A stretch of DNA of 64,000 bases from Brevundimonas sp. 357. Lineage in GTDB: Bacteria; Pseudomonadota; Alphaproteobacteria; Caulobacterales; Caulobacteraceae. The DNA is taken from NCBI RefSeq assembly GCF_003938605.1, contig NZ_RHWX01000001.1:62001-126000 (forward strand). The letters run 5' to 3'. The notes under the pieces were generated by a model, which was not told where the DNA came from, did no database searches, and worked only from the letters and a program-made list of their open reading frames with translations. Within the stretch, counting starts at the first letter, position 1, and each line of letters opens with the position of its first letter. Shown here piece by piece: positions 36,515-45,865 of the stretch. The position numbers and the translations under genes were made by a program.

Positions 36515-39500
36515 ATGACGGGGGGGCGCTTCGATCCGTTCGCCGGAAGCGGGCCGCGCTGGCGCGCCGTGCCCGCCTGGCGGCCCTTCCTCGAAGATCT
36601 CGCCGCCGGGGTGCTCGACTGGCTGGGCGACGCCCCGCCCGAGACCCTGACCGACGCTGTCATCCTGCTGCCCAACCGCCGCGCCGCCCGCGCCTTCTCC
36701 TTCGCCCTGGGCAAGCTGGCGGGCGAGCGCCCCGTGCTGCTGCCTCAGGTCCGCCCGCTCGGCGATCTGGAGGAGGACGAGCCGCCCTTCGCCCCCGGCG
36801 AGCTGGGTCTGGACCTGCCGCCCGCCATCGCCCCCCTGACGCGCCGCTTCGAGATGGCGCGCATGATCGCCGAGGATTTCGAGCCGGGGATGAAGCCCCT
36901 GCGCGCCCTCGAAATGGCCGATGCGCTGGGCGCCTTCCTCGATTCCTGCCAGCTGGAAGAAGTCTCCGACCTGTCGCGCATCGCGACCCTGGCGGAACAG
37001 GATCTGGCCGAGCACTGGCGCGAGAGCGCTCGCTTCCTCGGCCTTGCCGTCGAGGCCTGGCCCAAACGGCTGGAGGCGCTCGGCCTGGTCGATCCGGCCT
37101 GGCGCCGCGCCACCCTGCTGCGCCGCCTGGCCGAGGCCTGGGACGCCCGCCCGCCGCAACAACCCGTCATCGCCGCCGGCTCCACCGGCACCGTCCCGGC
37201 CGCCGCCGATGTACTGAGGGCCGTGGCCAAGTCGCCGCAGGGCGTGGTCGTCCTGCCCGGTCTCGACCTCGATCTAGCCGCCGACGCCTGGGACCGCATC
37301 GACGACCAGCACCCGCAGGCGGCGCTGAAGGCGCTGCTGGCCCGCGCCGAGGTCGCGCGCGAGGCCGTCCAGCCCTGGTTCCAGCCCCCCCTCGAACCGG
37401 CCGACGAGGCGCGCGGTCTGGCCCGCCAGCGCCTGATCAACGAGGCCCTGCGCCCCGCCGAGGCCACCGACGACTGGCGAGCCGAGATCAAGCGACTTCG
37501 CGCTCGCTCGGCCGAGGCGGGCCGCGCCGCCGATCCCATCGCCGAGGGCCTGTCGGGCCTGACCGTCCTGTCTGTCCGCGCCGAGGAAGAGGCCGCAACC
37601 GCCGTCGCCCTGATGATGCGCGAGAGCCTTGAGCACCGCACGCCCGACGGCCGTCCGATCACCTGCGCCCTGGTGACGCCGGACCTGCAGCTGTCGCGCC
37701 GCGTCGAGGCGCGGCTGACGCGCTGGGGCATCGTCGCAGACTCCTCCACCGGCCAGCCGCTGTCGCGGATGACGGCGGGAGTGCTGGTCGACCTTTGCGC
37801 CCGCTTCCTGGCCGAACCGCTGAAGCCCCAGACCCTGCTGGCCCTGCTGAAGCACCCGCTGGTCCGCCTCGATCTGGGCGAGACCTCGCTGCACGACGCA
37901 GCCGAGGCGCTGGAGGAACACGCCCTGCGCGGCCCGCGTCCACGCCGCTGGTCCCAACTTCAAGAACGCCTGCTGAAGGCGGCCGAGCCCCGGCGGGGCG
38001 GCCTGCCGCTGGCCGACTGGAAGCTGGCCCGGCTGAAGGGCGCGCAGGCCCTCGCCGACCGGCTGGAGGCGCTGGCGGCCGCCCGCCCCTGTCCGCCGGA
38101 CGAGGCCGCCCGCACCCTGACCGCCCTGATCGAGGCCCTGGCCGGTCAGAACGCCTGGGCCGGACCGGACGGCGAGGCGGCGGCCGCCCTGCTGTCCGCC
38201 CTGATCGAGGGCGGCGGTCCGCTGGGGCAGACCACGCCCGCCGAGTTCGCCGATCTGATCGCCGCCTTGCTGGCCGAGACGACGGTGCGGACCGGCGGCG
38301 CCACCCATCCGTCGCTTCGCATTCTCGGCGCCATCGAAGCCCGTCTGGCGCGGGCCGACCGTATGATCCTGGCGGGACTGGAGGAGGGCGTCTGGCCCAA
38401 CGCCGCTCCGGTCGATCCATTCCTGTCGCGGCCGATGCGCGCCGCCCTGCCCCTGCCCGCGCCCGAGCGGCGTCTGGGCCAGACGGCGCAGGACTTCGTT
38501 CAGGCCGCCTGCGCCGACGAAGCCGTCCTGGTCCACTGCGAACGACGCGGCGGCCAACCCGCCGTGCGCTCGCGCTGGCTGTGGCGGCTGGAGATGCTGA
38601 CGCGCGGCGCAAACGCGCCCGACACCCCGGTCAGCCTCAGCGCCCCCGAAGGCGTCGCCGACTGGACCCGCGCGCTCGACGCCCCGCCGCCCGGACAGGC
38701 CCGGCTGGCCCCGCGCCCGGCGCCCAAGCCCCCGGTCGAGCGCCGCCCGCGCAGCCTCTATGTCACCGGGGTCGAACGCTGGGTCCGTGACCCTTACGCC
38801 CTCTACGCCCGCCGCATCCTGAACCTCGAACCGATGAACCGCCCCGGCGCCTCGGCCGAAGCGCTGGATCGCGGCAACGCCGTGCACAAGGCCATCGAAC
38901 GCCTGACCGAGGACTGGCCTCACCATCTGCCCGACGATCTCGACGCGGTGATCGAGCGCCTGCTGCTGGAGGAGCTGACCGCCCACGGCTTCGAGGACGC
39001 CGCCATGGCCCGCGAGGCGCCGTTGGCGAAAAACGCGGCCCGTTGGCTGGCCGGGTTCGAGACCGAGCGCCGCGCGCGCGGCGTGGCCCTGCTGATCGAG
39101 CAGCAAGGCGCATTAGAGTTTGACGCCCCTGGCGGCCCCTTCACCGTCAAGGCCTACGCCGACCGCATCGAGATCGGCGCCCTGACCGCCGCCGTCATGG
39201 ACTTCAAGACCGGCCAGGTTCCCTCGGCCAAGCAGATCAAGGAGGGCTTCGCGCCTCAACTGACCCTGACCGGCGCCATCCTGGCCGCCGGCGGCTTCAA
39301 GGCGACGAACGGCCCCGTCCCGCCCGAAGAGCTGGCCTACGTTCGCGTCATCGGCCGCAAAAAGGCGGGCGAGGTCGCCGTACGCGCCGCCGGGCCGGAA
39401 GCGCAAATCCTGTCCGACGCCGCGCTGCAAGGTCTGAAGGCGCGCGTCGCCGACTTCGACAAACCGGAAACGCCCTACACCTCCTGGGCGGCACCGCAAT

Positions 39501-39589
39501 TCATGGGCAGCTACAGCCCCTACAACCTGCTGGCCCGCGTCTGGGAGTGGCACGTCATCGGCGGCGGCGAAGAAGGAGAGGCGGAATGA
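36515..39589 (+). CDS. addB: AddB, subunit of the AddAB helicase-nuclease
   Basis: This encodes 1024 residues. AddAB resects double-strand DNA ends for recombination. AddB here opens 'VILLPNRRAARAFSFALGKLAG', typical of the alphaproteobacterial form, and ends with a PD-(D/E)XK nuclease: 'AVMDFKTGQVPSAKQIKEG' (Asp-x-Lys near 893) preceded by 'RGNAVHKAIERLTEDW'. At the position where Bacillus AddB has iron-sulfur cysteines (CPF-like), this protein reads 'WVRDPYALYARR', so no Fe-S cluster is expected. The start at 36515 follows the murU stop by two bases. It overlaps addA by four bases. Confidence 0.95.
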   Translation: MTGGRFDPFAGSGPRWRAVPAWRPFLEDLAAGVLDWLGDAPPETLTDAVILLPNRRAARAFSFALGKLAGERPVLLPQVRPLGDLEEDEPPFAPGELGLDLPPAIAPLTRRFEMARMIAEDFEPGMKPLRALEMADALGAFLDSCQLEEVSDLSRIATLAEQDLAEHWRESARFLGLAVEAWPKRLEALGLVDPAWRRATLLRRLAEAWDARPPQQPVIAAGSTGTVPAAADVLRAVAKSPQGVVVLPGLDLDLAADAWDRIDDQHPQAALKALLARAEVAREAVQPWFQPPLEPADEARGLARQRLINEALRPAEATDDWRAEIKRLRARSAEAGRAADPIAEGLSGLTVLSVRAEEEAATAVALMMRESLEHRTPDGRPITCALVTPDLQLSRRVEARLTRWGIVADSSTGQPLSRMTAGVLVDLCARFLAEPLKPQTLLALLKHPLVRLDLGETSLHDAAEALEEHALRGPRPRRWSQLQERLLKAAEPRRGGLPLADWKLARLKGAQALADRLEALAAARPCPPDEAARTLTALIEALAGQNAWAGPDGEAAAALLSALIEGGGPLGQTTPAEFADLIAALLAETTVRTGGATHPSLRILGAIEARLARADRMILAGLEEGVWPNAAPVDPFLSRPMRAALPLPAPERRLGQTAQDFVQAACADEAVLVHCERRGGQPAVRSRWLWRLEMLTRGANAPDTPVSLSAPEGVADWTRALDAPPPGQARLAPRPAPKPPVERRPRSLYVTGVERWVRDPYALYARRILNLEPMNRPGASAEALDRGNAVHKAIERLTEDWPHHLPDDLDAVIERLLLEELTAHGFEDAAMAREAPLAKNAARWLAGFETERRARGVALLIEQQGALEFDAPGGPFTVKAYADRIEIGALTAAVMDFKTGQVPSAKQIKEGFAPQLTLTGAILAAGGFKATNGPVPPEELAYVRVIGRKKAGEVAVRAAGPEAQILSDAALQGLKARVADFDKPETPYTSWAAPQFMGSYSPYNLLARVWEWHVIGGGEEGEAE

Positions 39590-42500
39590 ACCTCCACGTT
39601 CGGGACGGCCTCAACCCCCAGACACGCGCCGCCGATCCGGCCCGCTCGGTCTTCGTCACCGCCAACGCCGGGTCGGGCAAGACATCGACGCTCGTCAGCC
39701 GGGTGGCGCGCCTGCTGCTGGGCGGCGCCGCGCCCTCGGCCATCCTGTGCGTGACCTACACCAAGGCCGCCGCCGCCGAGATGCAGGCCCGCCTGTTCGA
39801 GCGGCTCGGCAAATGGGCCGTCATGGACGACGGCGAACTGTCGGCCGAACTGGCGAAACTGGACGACAGCGACCCCGCCGCCCTCAACCCCGCCCGCCTG
39901 TCCGAGGCGCGCCGCCTGTTCGCCCGTGCGCTGGAGACCCCCGGCGGGCTGAAGATCCAGACCATCCACGCCTTCTGCGAAAAGTTGCTGCGCCGCTTCC
40001 CCATCGAGGCGGGCGTGTCGCCGCGCTTCACCGTGCTGGAGAACGAGGCGGCGATCGCCCTCAGCCACGCCGCGCGCGAAGACCTGGCCCGCGCCGCCCT
40101 CGCCGACGCCGAGGGGCCGGTCGGCGAGGCCTACAGCCATTTCGCGGTCGAGCTGGACTGGGGCCGGTTTCAGGATCTGCTGGCCCTGATCGAGGCCAAG
40201 CGCGCCGAACTGACCGACTATGTGGCCCGCGTCGCCGACGGCCGCGCGCCCGGCCCCTACGTCCTGACCGGCGCCGATCCGCAAAAGACGCCGGAAGACA
40301 TCGAGGCCGACTTCCTGCGTTGGCTGGACCGGGGCGAGGTCCGCCGCATGGCCGAGCTGATGGCCACCGGCTCCAAGACCGACAAGGATCGGGCCGCCGA
40401 GCTGATCCACGCTCTCGACCACGACTGGAGCTTCCACGGCCTGGGCGTCGTCTTCCTGACCGGCTCCGGCTCGCCCCGCAAGTCGATGGCGACCAGGCAG
40501 GCGCCGCCCGACGCGGCCGGCTGGCTGGCCGATCTTCAGGACAAGTTCCTGGCCGCGCGCGACCAGCTGCGCGCCGCCAAGGTCGCCGACGACACCATCA
40601 GGCTGCTGACCCTCGCCAACGCCCACGCCGCCCTATACGAGGCGGCCAAGACGGCCCACGGCGCGCTCGACTTCTCGGATCTCGTGGCGCGCACGGTCGA
40701 ACTGCTGACCGTCCGCTCGACCGCCGCCTGGGTGCTGTACAAGCTGGACGGCGGCGTCGACCATGTCCTGATCGACGAGGCCCAGGACACCGCCCCCGAA
40801 CAGTGGGCCATCATGCGCGCCCTGACCGGCGAGTTCTTCACCGTTCCCGATACGGACCGCACCGTCTTCGCCGTCGGCGACGAGAAGCAGTCGATCTACT
40901 CCTTCCAGGGCGCCCGGCCCGAACGGCTGCGGCAGGAAGCGCAGGTCTACGACAGCCTGATCACCGGGGCGGGCGGCGACTTTCAAGGCGTTGAACTGGC
41001 CACGTCGTATCGATCGACCGAGGCCGTCCTCAACTTTGTCGACGCGGTCTTCGCCACGCCGGAACGGACCTGCGCCCTGGTCGGCGAAGACGTCGCGAGC
41101 ATCCCGCCCCACATCGCCTCTCGCCAGGGCCAGCCCGGCGCCGTCGAACTGTGGCCCCTGTTCGTGGACGAGGCCCCGCCCGAGCGCGACGCCTGGACCG
41201 ACCCCGTCGATCAGGAAGGAACCGCCAGCGCCCGCAAGCGCATGGCCCAGACGCTGGCGTTCGAGATCAAACGACAGGTCGAGACCGGCGCCGTCGTCTT
41301 CGACAAGGGCGGCGCCGCGCGCCCCTGCGGCTACGGCGACTTCCTGATTCTGGTCCGCCGCCGCGACGCGACGTTCGAGGAGATCATCCGCGCCCTGAAA
41401 GCGGCGGGCGCGCCCGTGGCGGGCGCCGACCGGCTGAAGCTGTCCCAGCACATCGTCTTCGACGACCTGAAGGCGCTGGCCCGTTTCGCCCTCTTCCCCG
41501 GCGACGATCTGACGGTGGCCGAGGTGCTGCGCGGCCCCTTCTGCGACGTGGACGAGGACAGCCTGTTCGACCTCGCCGGTCTCAAGGATCGCAAGGGCCT
41601 GTGGCGCGAACTGAAACGCCGCGCGGACGAGCGGCCCGAGTGGGGCCGGGCGCTGGTCCTGCTTCGCACGGCGCGCGACGCCCGCGACCTCGACCCGTTC
41701 GGCTTCTTCTCCAGTCTGCTGAATCGGGTGGACGCGACGGGCGTCTCAGGCCGCGCCCGCATCCTGACCCGTCTGGGCCGCGAGGCCGAGGAAGCCGTCG
41801 ACGAGACCCTCAATCAGGTGTTGGCCGCCGAGGGACGCGGCGGGACCGATCTGGAGACCTGCCTCGCCCTGCTGGAAGCCGCCGACGTCGAGGTGAAGCG
41901 CGAACTGGAAGGCCCGCGCGGCGAGGTCCGCGTCATGACCGTTCACGGCGCCAAGGGGCTGGAGGCGCCGGTCGTCATCCTGCCCGACACGACGATGAAG
42001 GCGAAGGCGCAGGGGCCGTCGTTGATGCCGGTCCCCACCGAGAGCGGCGAAGCCTGGCTGATGTGCCCCGGCTCTTCCAAGGAGGACTGCCCCGTCTCGG
42101 CCGACGCCCGCACCGCGCGCGAGGCGCGGGTCGGCGATGAATCCCTGCGCCTGCTCTACGTCGCCCTGACCCGCGCGCGGGACCGGGTGATCGTCATGGG
42201 ACGCGGCTCCAAACGCGCGCCCGAGGCCGGGGACTGGTGGTCGGTGATCGAAGAGACCTTCGACCGGCTGGGCGATCAGGTGCGCGACCTGGACGGCGGC
42301 GTGCGCCGCTACGGCGCCGACCCCGACAGCCTGCCCGCCGCCGTCGCCGCCGCCGAAATGCGCCCTGAGGCCCCCGACTGGGTGCGGACTGAGCCGCCGC
42401 GAGACGCCGCCGCCCGCTTCGCCTCGCCGTCGCAGATGCAGGAGCAGAAACGCATACCGGCGCCGTCGCCCCTGGCGCGCGGCGAAGGCCCCGGCGCGGG

Positions 42501-43017
42501 GCTGGGCCGCTTCCGACGCGGCGACCTGATCCACCGCCTGCTGGAGCGCCTGCCCGACCTGCCGTCGCCCGACCGCCCCGACGCCGCCCGCCGCATGCTG
42601 GCGCGCGAGCGCGATCTGACCGAGGACCAGCGCGCCGAGATGATCGCCGCCGCCTTCGGGGTGCTGGACGACGCCCGCTTCGCCCCCGTCTTCGGCCCCG
42701 GCAGCCGCGCCGAGGTCGCCCTGACCGGAACCGCGCCCGACCTGCCGTCCGGCGTGTCGATCTCGGGCCGCATCGACCGGCTGGTGGTCACGCCCGAGCG
42801 GGTGCTGGTGGTCGACTTCAAGTCCAACCGTCCCGCGCCCGACCGCATCGAGGACGCCGATCCGGCCTATATTCTGCAGATGGCGACCTACGCCGCCGTC
42901 CTGCGCCGCCTCTATCCCGACCGCGCGGTCGAGGCGGCCCTGGTCTGGACCGACGGGCCGAAGCTGATGGCGGTTCCTCAAGCCTTGATGGACGCCGCTC
43001 TCGAAAATGCGCGTTGA
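39586..43017 (+). CDS. addA: AddA, helicase-nuclease subunit of AddAB
   Basis: This encodes 1143 residues: a UvrD-type helicase with Walker A 'TANAGSGKTSTLVSRVARLLL' near residue 27-33, Walker B 'HVLIDEAQDTAPEQW' near 397, the 'GDEKQSIYSFQGA' motif III and 'VMTVHGAKGLEAPVVIL' motif V, followed by a C-terminal RecB-like nuclease with 'VLVVDFKSNRPAPD' near 1085. AAGGAGAGG precedes the start at 39586, which overlaps the addB stop (ATGA). It forms the complete end-resection machine with AddB; no recBCD genes are seen in the window. Confidence 0.96.
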   Translation: MNLHVRDGLNPQTRAADPARSVFVTANAGSGKTSTLVSRVARLLLGGAAPSAILCVTYTKAAAAEMQARLFERLGKWAVMDDGELSAELAKLDDSDPAALNPARLSEARRLFARALETPGGLKIQTIHAFCEKLLRRFPIEAGVSPRFTVLENEAAIALSHAAREDLARAALADAEGPVGEAYSHFAVELDWGRFQDLLALIEAKRAELTDYVARVADGRAPGPYVLTGADPQKTPEDIEADFLRWLDRGEVRRMAELMATGSKTDKDRAAELIHALDHDWSFHGLGVVFLTGSGSPRKSMATRQAPPDAAGWLADLQDKFLAARDQLRAAKVADDTIRLLTLANAHAALYEAAKTAHGALDFSDLVARTVELLTVRSTAAWVLYKLDGGVDHVLIDEAQDTAPEQWAIMRALTGEFFTVPDTDRTVFAVGDEKQSIYSFQGARPERLRQEAQVYDSLITGAGGDFQGVELATSYRSTEAVLNFVDAVFATPERTCALVGEDVASIPPHIASRQGQPGAVELWPLFVDEAPPERDAWTDPVDQEGTASARKRMAQTLAFEIKRQVETGAVVFDKGGAARPCGYGDFLILVRRRDATFEEIIRALKAAGAPVAGADRLKLSQHIVFDDLKALARFALFPGDDLTVAEVLRGPFCDVDEDSLFDLAGLKDRKGLWRELKRRADERPEWGRALVLLRTARDARDLDPFGFFSSLLNRVDATGVSGRARILTRLGREAEEAVDETLNQVLAAEGRGGTDLETCLALLEAADVEVKRELEGPRGEVRVMTVHGAKGLEAPVVILPDTTMKAKAQGPSLMPVPTESGEAWLMCPGSSKEDCPVSADARTAREARVGDESLRLLYVALTRARDRVIVMGRGSKRAPEAGDWWSVIEETFDRLGDQVRDLDGGVRRYGADPDSLPAAVAAAEMRPEAPDWVRTEPPRDAAARFASPSQMQEQKRIPAPSPLARGEGPGAGLGRFRRGDLIHRLLERLPDLPSPDRPDAARRMLARERDLTEDQRAEMIAAAFGVLDDARFAPVFGPGSRAEVALTGTAPDLPSGVSISGRIDRLVVTPERVLVVDFKSNRPAPDRIEDADPAYILQMATYAAVLRRLYPDRAVEAALVWTDGPKLMAVPQALMDAALENAR

Positions 43018-43052
43018 TTTGTCGGGGATTCGCACCCACATCTGTGCCTGAA

Positions 43053-43072
43053 CGCTGACGCCGCCGTCAGCG
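43053..43072. terminator. Hairpin between addA and trxA
   Basis: CGCTGACG (43053-43060) and CGTCAGCG (43065-43072) pair perfectly around CCGC, 36 bases past the addA stop. No T-run follows, so it may be a weak terminator or a leader structure for trxA. Confidence 0.35.
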
Positions 43073-43141
43073 GGAAACATGTTCTGCGCTCAAGCAGCGA
43101 GCCGCCGCGCGGCGAGCGATAGCGCCCTTAAGGAGACTAAA

Positions 43142-43474
43142 ATGGCGACTGTGAAAGTCACCGACGACAGCTTCGACGCCGACGTCCTGAAGTCCTCGAC
43201 CCCCGTGCTGGTGGACTTCTGGGCCGAGTGGTGCGGCCCCTGCAAGCAGATCGGCCCGGCGCTGGAGCAGATCGCCGACGAACTGGCGGGCAAGGTCACG
43301 GTCGCCAAGGTCAACATCGACGACAGCCCCATGGTCCCGTCCAAGATGGGCGTGAAGGGCATTCCGACCCTGATGCTGTTCAAGGATGGTCAGATGACCT
43401 CGATGAAGGTCGGCGCCATGCCGAAGGGCAAGATCGTCGAATGGCTGGCCGAAGCCGGCGTGAAGGCGGACTGA
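43142..43474 (+). CDS. trxA: Thioredoxin 1
   Basis: This is a classical 110-residue cytoplasmic thioredoxin with the active site WCGPC (Cys31, Cys34), the conserved Asp in 'VLVDFWAEW' and cis-Pro in 'KGIPTLML'. It donates electrons to ribonucleotide reductase, methionine sulfoxide reductase and others after reduction by thioredoxin reductase. The start at 43142 follows AAGGAG; the frame is open upstream but without homology. It sits after addA and ends facing a repeat element and convergent folC. Confidence 0.97.
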   Translation: MATVKVTDDSFDADVLKSSTPVLVDFWAEWCGPCKQIGPALEQIADELAGKVTVAKVNIDDSPMVPSKMGVKGIPTLMLFKDGQMTSMKVGAMPKGKIVEWLAEAGVKAD

Positions 43475-43484
43475 CACCTGACAT

Positions 43485-43641
43485 TCTCCCTCCCCTTCAT
43501 GGGGAGGGCGGCTGAGCCCGCAGGGCGAAGTCGGGTGGGGGCGGCGTTTCGAAAGAGGCGCCGCCTTTTCTTTGCCCGCTTCGCCCAAGCCCTCCCCACC
43601 CGGTCGCTTCGCGACCATTCTCCCCATGAAGGGGAGGGAGA
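43485..43641. repeat. Inverted-repeat intergenic element with 22-bp perfect arms
   Basis: The 22-bp left arm (43485-43506, beginning TCTCCCTCCCC) is repeated exactly in inverted orientation at 43620-43641. Inside each arm a second similar block (GCGAAG followed by CGGGTGGGG, 43525-43539, and its inverted match at about 43592-43615) extends the symmetry. The element fills the gap between convergent trxA and folC and contains the terminator at 43540-43573. It has the look of a dispersed intergenic repeat. Confidence 0.8.
43540..43573 (+). terminator. Terminator inside the inverted-repeat element, after trxA
   Basis: GGCGGCG (43540-43546) pairs with CGCCGCC (43559-43565), with a 12-nt loop containing TTTCGAAA, followed by TTTTCTTT. 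It serves trxA on the plus strand. Confidence 0.75.
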
Positions 43642-43655
43642 GGCGGCGCGTTTGC

Positions 43656-44942
43656 TTATACGGGCCAGGTCTCGCGGCTTGCGCCCAGAACCTCGCCCGC
43701 CAGATACAGCGAGCCGCAGATGACCACCCGTCCGGCGCCCAGGGCCAGGGCGCGGTCCAGCGCGGCGTCCACCGATCCCGCCGCCATGGCGCCGAAGCTC
43801 CGTCCCTGCGCGACGGCGGCCAGGGCCTCCGGCTCGGCGGCCGTTCCGTCGAAAGCGACGGTGAAGACCTGGGCGTCGATCCCCTTCAGCGCCTCGAAGA
43901 AGCCGCCGGCGTCCTTGTTGGCCAACATACCGACAATCAGGGCCGTCGGGCGCGGCGCACGCGTCTGACGGTCGGCCAGGGCGCGGGCCAGGGCGCGGGC
44001 GGCGTGGGGGTTGTGCCCGCCGTCCAGCCACAGTTCGGCGTCGGCCTTCTGAGCCTTCTCGGCATAAAGACCGGCGGTCAGACGCTGCATCCGCGCGGGC
44101 CAGCGCACGGCCTTCAGCCCCTCGGCGACAGCCGTTTCTGGCAGGTCCAGCTCCAGCGCGGCGGCGATGGCCACGCCCGCATTGTCGAACTGATGCGCGC
44201 CGGACAGGGCGGGCGCGGGCAGGTCGAGGAACCGCTCATGATCCTGATAGACGAGGCCGCCGCGCTCGGCCCAGGCGTCAAAATCCACGCCCATGACGGT
44301 CAGGGGCGAGCCGACCTCGGCCGCGCGGCGCGTGATCACGGCCATGGCCGCTTCGGACTGGCGCGCCACGACGCCGCGCGCGCCCGCCTTGAGGATGCCC
44401 GCCTTCTCGCCCGCCACGCCCTCGATCGTCGTGCCCAGAAACTCGGCGTGGTCCAGATCGACCGGCGTGATAACGCTGAGCAGGGGCCGGGCGATGACAT
44501 TGGTGGCGTCCAGCGATCCGCCGAGGCCCACCTCGATGACAGCCAGGTCGGCGGGCGTCTCGCTCATGGCCAGAAGACCCGCCGCCGTGGTGCTCTCGAA
44601 CACGGTGGCCTGGCCGCCGGTCTCGGCCATCGCCGCCTCGACCCGGTCGAGGATGGCGTTCAGCGCCTCATCGGTGATCAGCGTCCCGGCCAGCCGGATA
44701 CGCTCGTTGAAACGCACCAGATGCGGCGAGGTATAGGCGTGGACGCGCAGGCCCGCAGCTTCCGCAATGGCGCGGATCAGGGCGACCGTCGAGCCCTTGC
44801 CGTTGGTGCCCGCGACATGAACCACCGGCGGCAGTCTGTCCTGCGGATTCCCGAGCGCGGCGCACAAGGCCCGCATCCGATCCAGCGACAGGTCGATGCG
44901 CTGGGGATGCCGGGCGCGCAGGCGTTCCGAAATCGGGTCCAT
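43656..44942 (-). CDS. folC: Dihydrofolate synthase / folylpolyglutamate synthase
   Basis: Adds glutamate to dihydropteroate and then to folates, in the cytoplasm. The 428 residues include the Mur-ligase-type P-loop 'VAGTNGKGSTVALIRAI' near residue 50, 'YTSPHLVRFNERI' and 'LDGGHNPHAARALARALA' near 310. The length fits the bifunctional FolC. It is the last gene of the leftward trpF-trpB-(x)-trpA-accD-folC unit, 15 bases after accD. Together with pabB it gives the window two folate-pathway genes. Confidence 0.96.
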   Translation of the reverse strand: MDPISERLRARHPQRIDLSLDRMRALCAALGNPQDRLPPVVHVAGTNGKGSTVALIRAIAEAAGLRVHAYTSPHLVRFNERIRLAGTLITDEALNAILDRVEAAMAETGGQATVFESTTAAGLLAMSETPADLAVIEVGLGGSLDATNVIARPLLSVITPVDLDHAEFLGTTIEGVAGEKAGILKAGARGVVARQSEAAMAVITRRAAEVGSPLTVMGVDFDAWAERGGLVYQDHERFLDLPAPALSGAHQFDNAGVAIAAALELDLPETAVAEGLKAVRWPARMQRLTAGLYAEKAQKADAELWLDGGHNPHAARALARALADRQTRAPRPTALIVGMLANKDAGGFFEALKGIDAQVFTVAFDGTAAEPEALAAVAQGRSFGAMAAGSVDAALDRALALGAGRVVICGSLYLAGEVLGASRETWPV

Positions 44943-44957
44943 GGCAAAAGCCTGCGG

Positions 44958-45854
44958 TTAGGCAGCCTTCTTCTGGGCCGCGCCGCCCATCAGCATGGAC
45001 AGGATCAGGCCCAGGGTCGTCGGCAGGTCGCCGCGCGACACCACCTTGTCGACCATGCCCTTGTCCTTGAGGTATTCGGCGCGCTGGAAGCCCGGCGGCA
45101 GCTTCTCGCGGATGGTCGTCTCGATCACGCGCGGACCGGCGAAGCCGATCAGGGCGCCCGGCTCGGCCAGGTGAACGTCGCCCAGCATGGCGTAGGAAGC
45201 CGTGACGCCCCCCGTGGTCGGATCGGTCAGCACCACGACGTAGGGCAGCTTGGCCGCCTTCACTTCCTGAACGGCCAGGGTGGTGCGGGCCATCTGCATC
45301 AGGCTGAGGGCGCCTTCCTGCATCCGCGCCCCGCCGGCGGCGGTGTAGCAGACCAGGGGAACATTGCGCTTCACCGCTTCACGCGCGGCGGCGATGAAGG
45401 CCTCGCCCGCCGCCATGCCCAGCGACCCGCCCATGAAGGTGAAGTCCTGCACGATGACCACGGCGGGCGCGCCGCCGATGCGGCCGTAGCCGATGGCCAT
45501 GGTGTCCTTGCGGCCCGCCGCCTTGCGCGCCGCCGACAGGCGGTCGCGATAGGGTTTGCCGTCCGAGAACTTCAGGGGGTCTTCCGGCACGTCAGGCGTG
45601 TCGATCGCCTCATACAGGCCGTCGTCGAAGGTGGCCTTCAGGCGCGTCGGCGCATTGATCCGCATGTGACGGCCCGACGGCGTGACCCACAGGGCCGCCT
45701 CCAGGTCCGAGCGGAACAGCATCTCGCCCGTGTCAGGATCCTTGACCCACAGATTGTCCGGGGTGTCGCGCGGGCTGACGATCTTGCGCACGCCGGGCGC
45801 GAAACGCGACAGCCAGCCGCCGCGTGCCTTGTTCTCGGTGTTCTTATCGACCAT
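44958..45854 (-). CDS. accD: Acetyl-CoA carboxylase carboxyltransferase subunit beta
   Basis: This encodes 298 residues. With AccA it transfers the carboxyl group from biotin to acetyl-CoA, the committed step of fatty-acid synthesis. The carboxyltransferase core is clear: 'DFTFMGGSLGMAAGEAF', 'YTAAGGARMQEGALSLMQM', 'DPTTGGVTASYAMLGD' and 'GFAGPRVIETTIREKLP'. The N-terminal zinc-ribbon region found in E. coli AccD (four Cys) is present in outline ('NLWVKDPDTGEMLFRSDL...PSGRHMRI') but all four cysteines are missing. It lies between trpA and folC, a conserved order. Confidence 0.95.
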   Translation of the reverse strand: MVDKNTENKARGGWLSRFAPGVRKIVSPRDTPDNLWVKDPDTGEMLFRSDLEAALWVTPSGRHMRINAPTRLKATFDDGLYEAIDTPDVPEDPLKFSDGKPYRDRLSAARKAAGRKDTMAIGYGRIGGAPAVVIVQDFTFMGGSLGMAAGEAFIAAAREAVKRNVPLVCYTAAGGARMQEGALSLMQMARTTLAVQEVKAAKLPYVVVLTDPTTGGVTASYAMLGDVHLAEPGALIGFAGPRVIETTIREKLPPGFQRAEYLKDKGMVDKVVSRGDLPTTLGLILSMLMGGAAQKKAA

Positions 45855-45865
45855 GAGCGGGGCCT

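Noticed and set aside
42450..42500. SPLARGEGPG stretch in AddA as a repeat-derived peptide
   Set aside because: AddA homologues have a similar Pro/Gly-rich linker before the RFRRG motif; no palindrome was found in the DNA.
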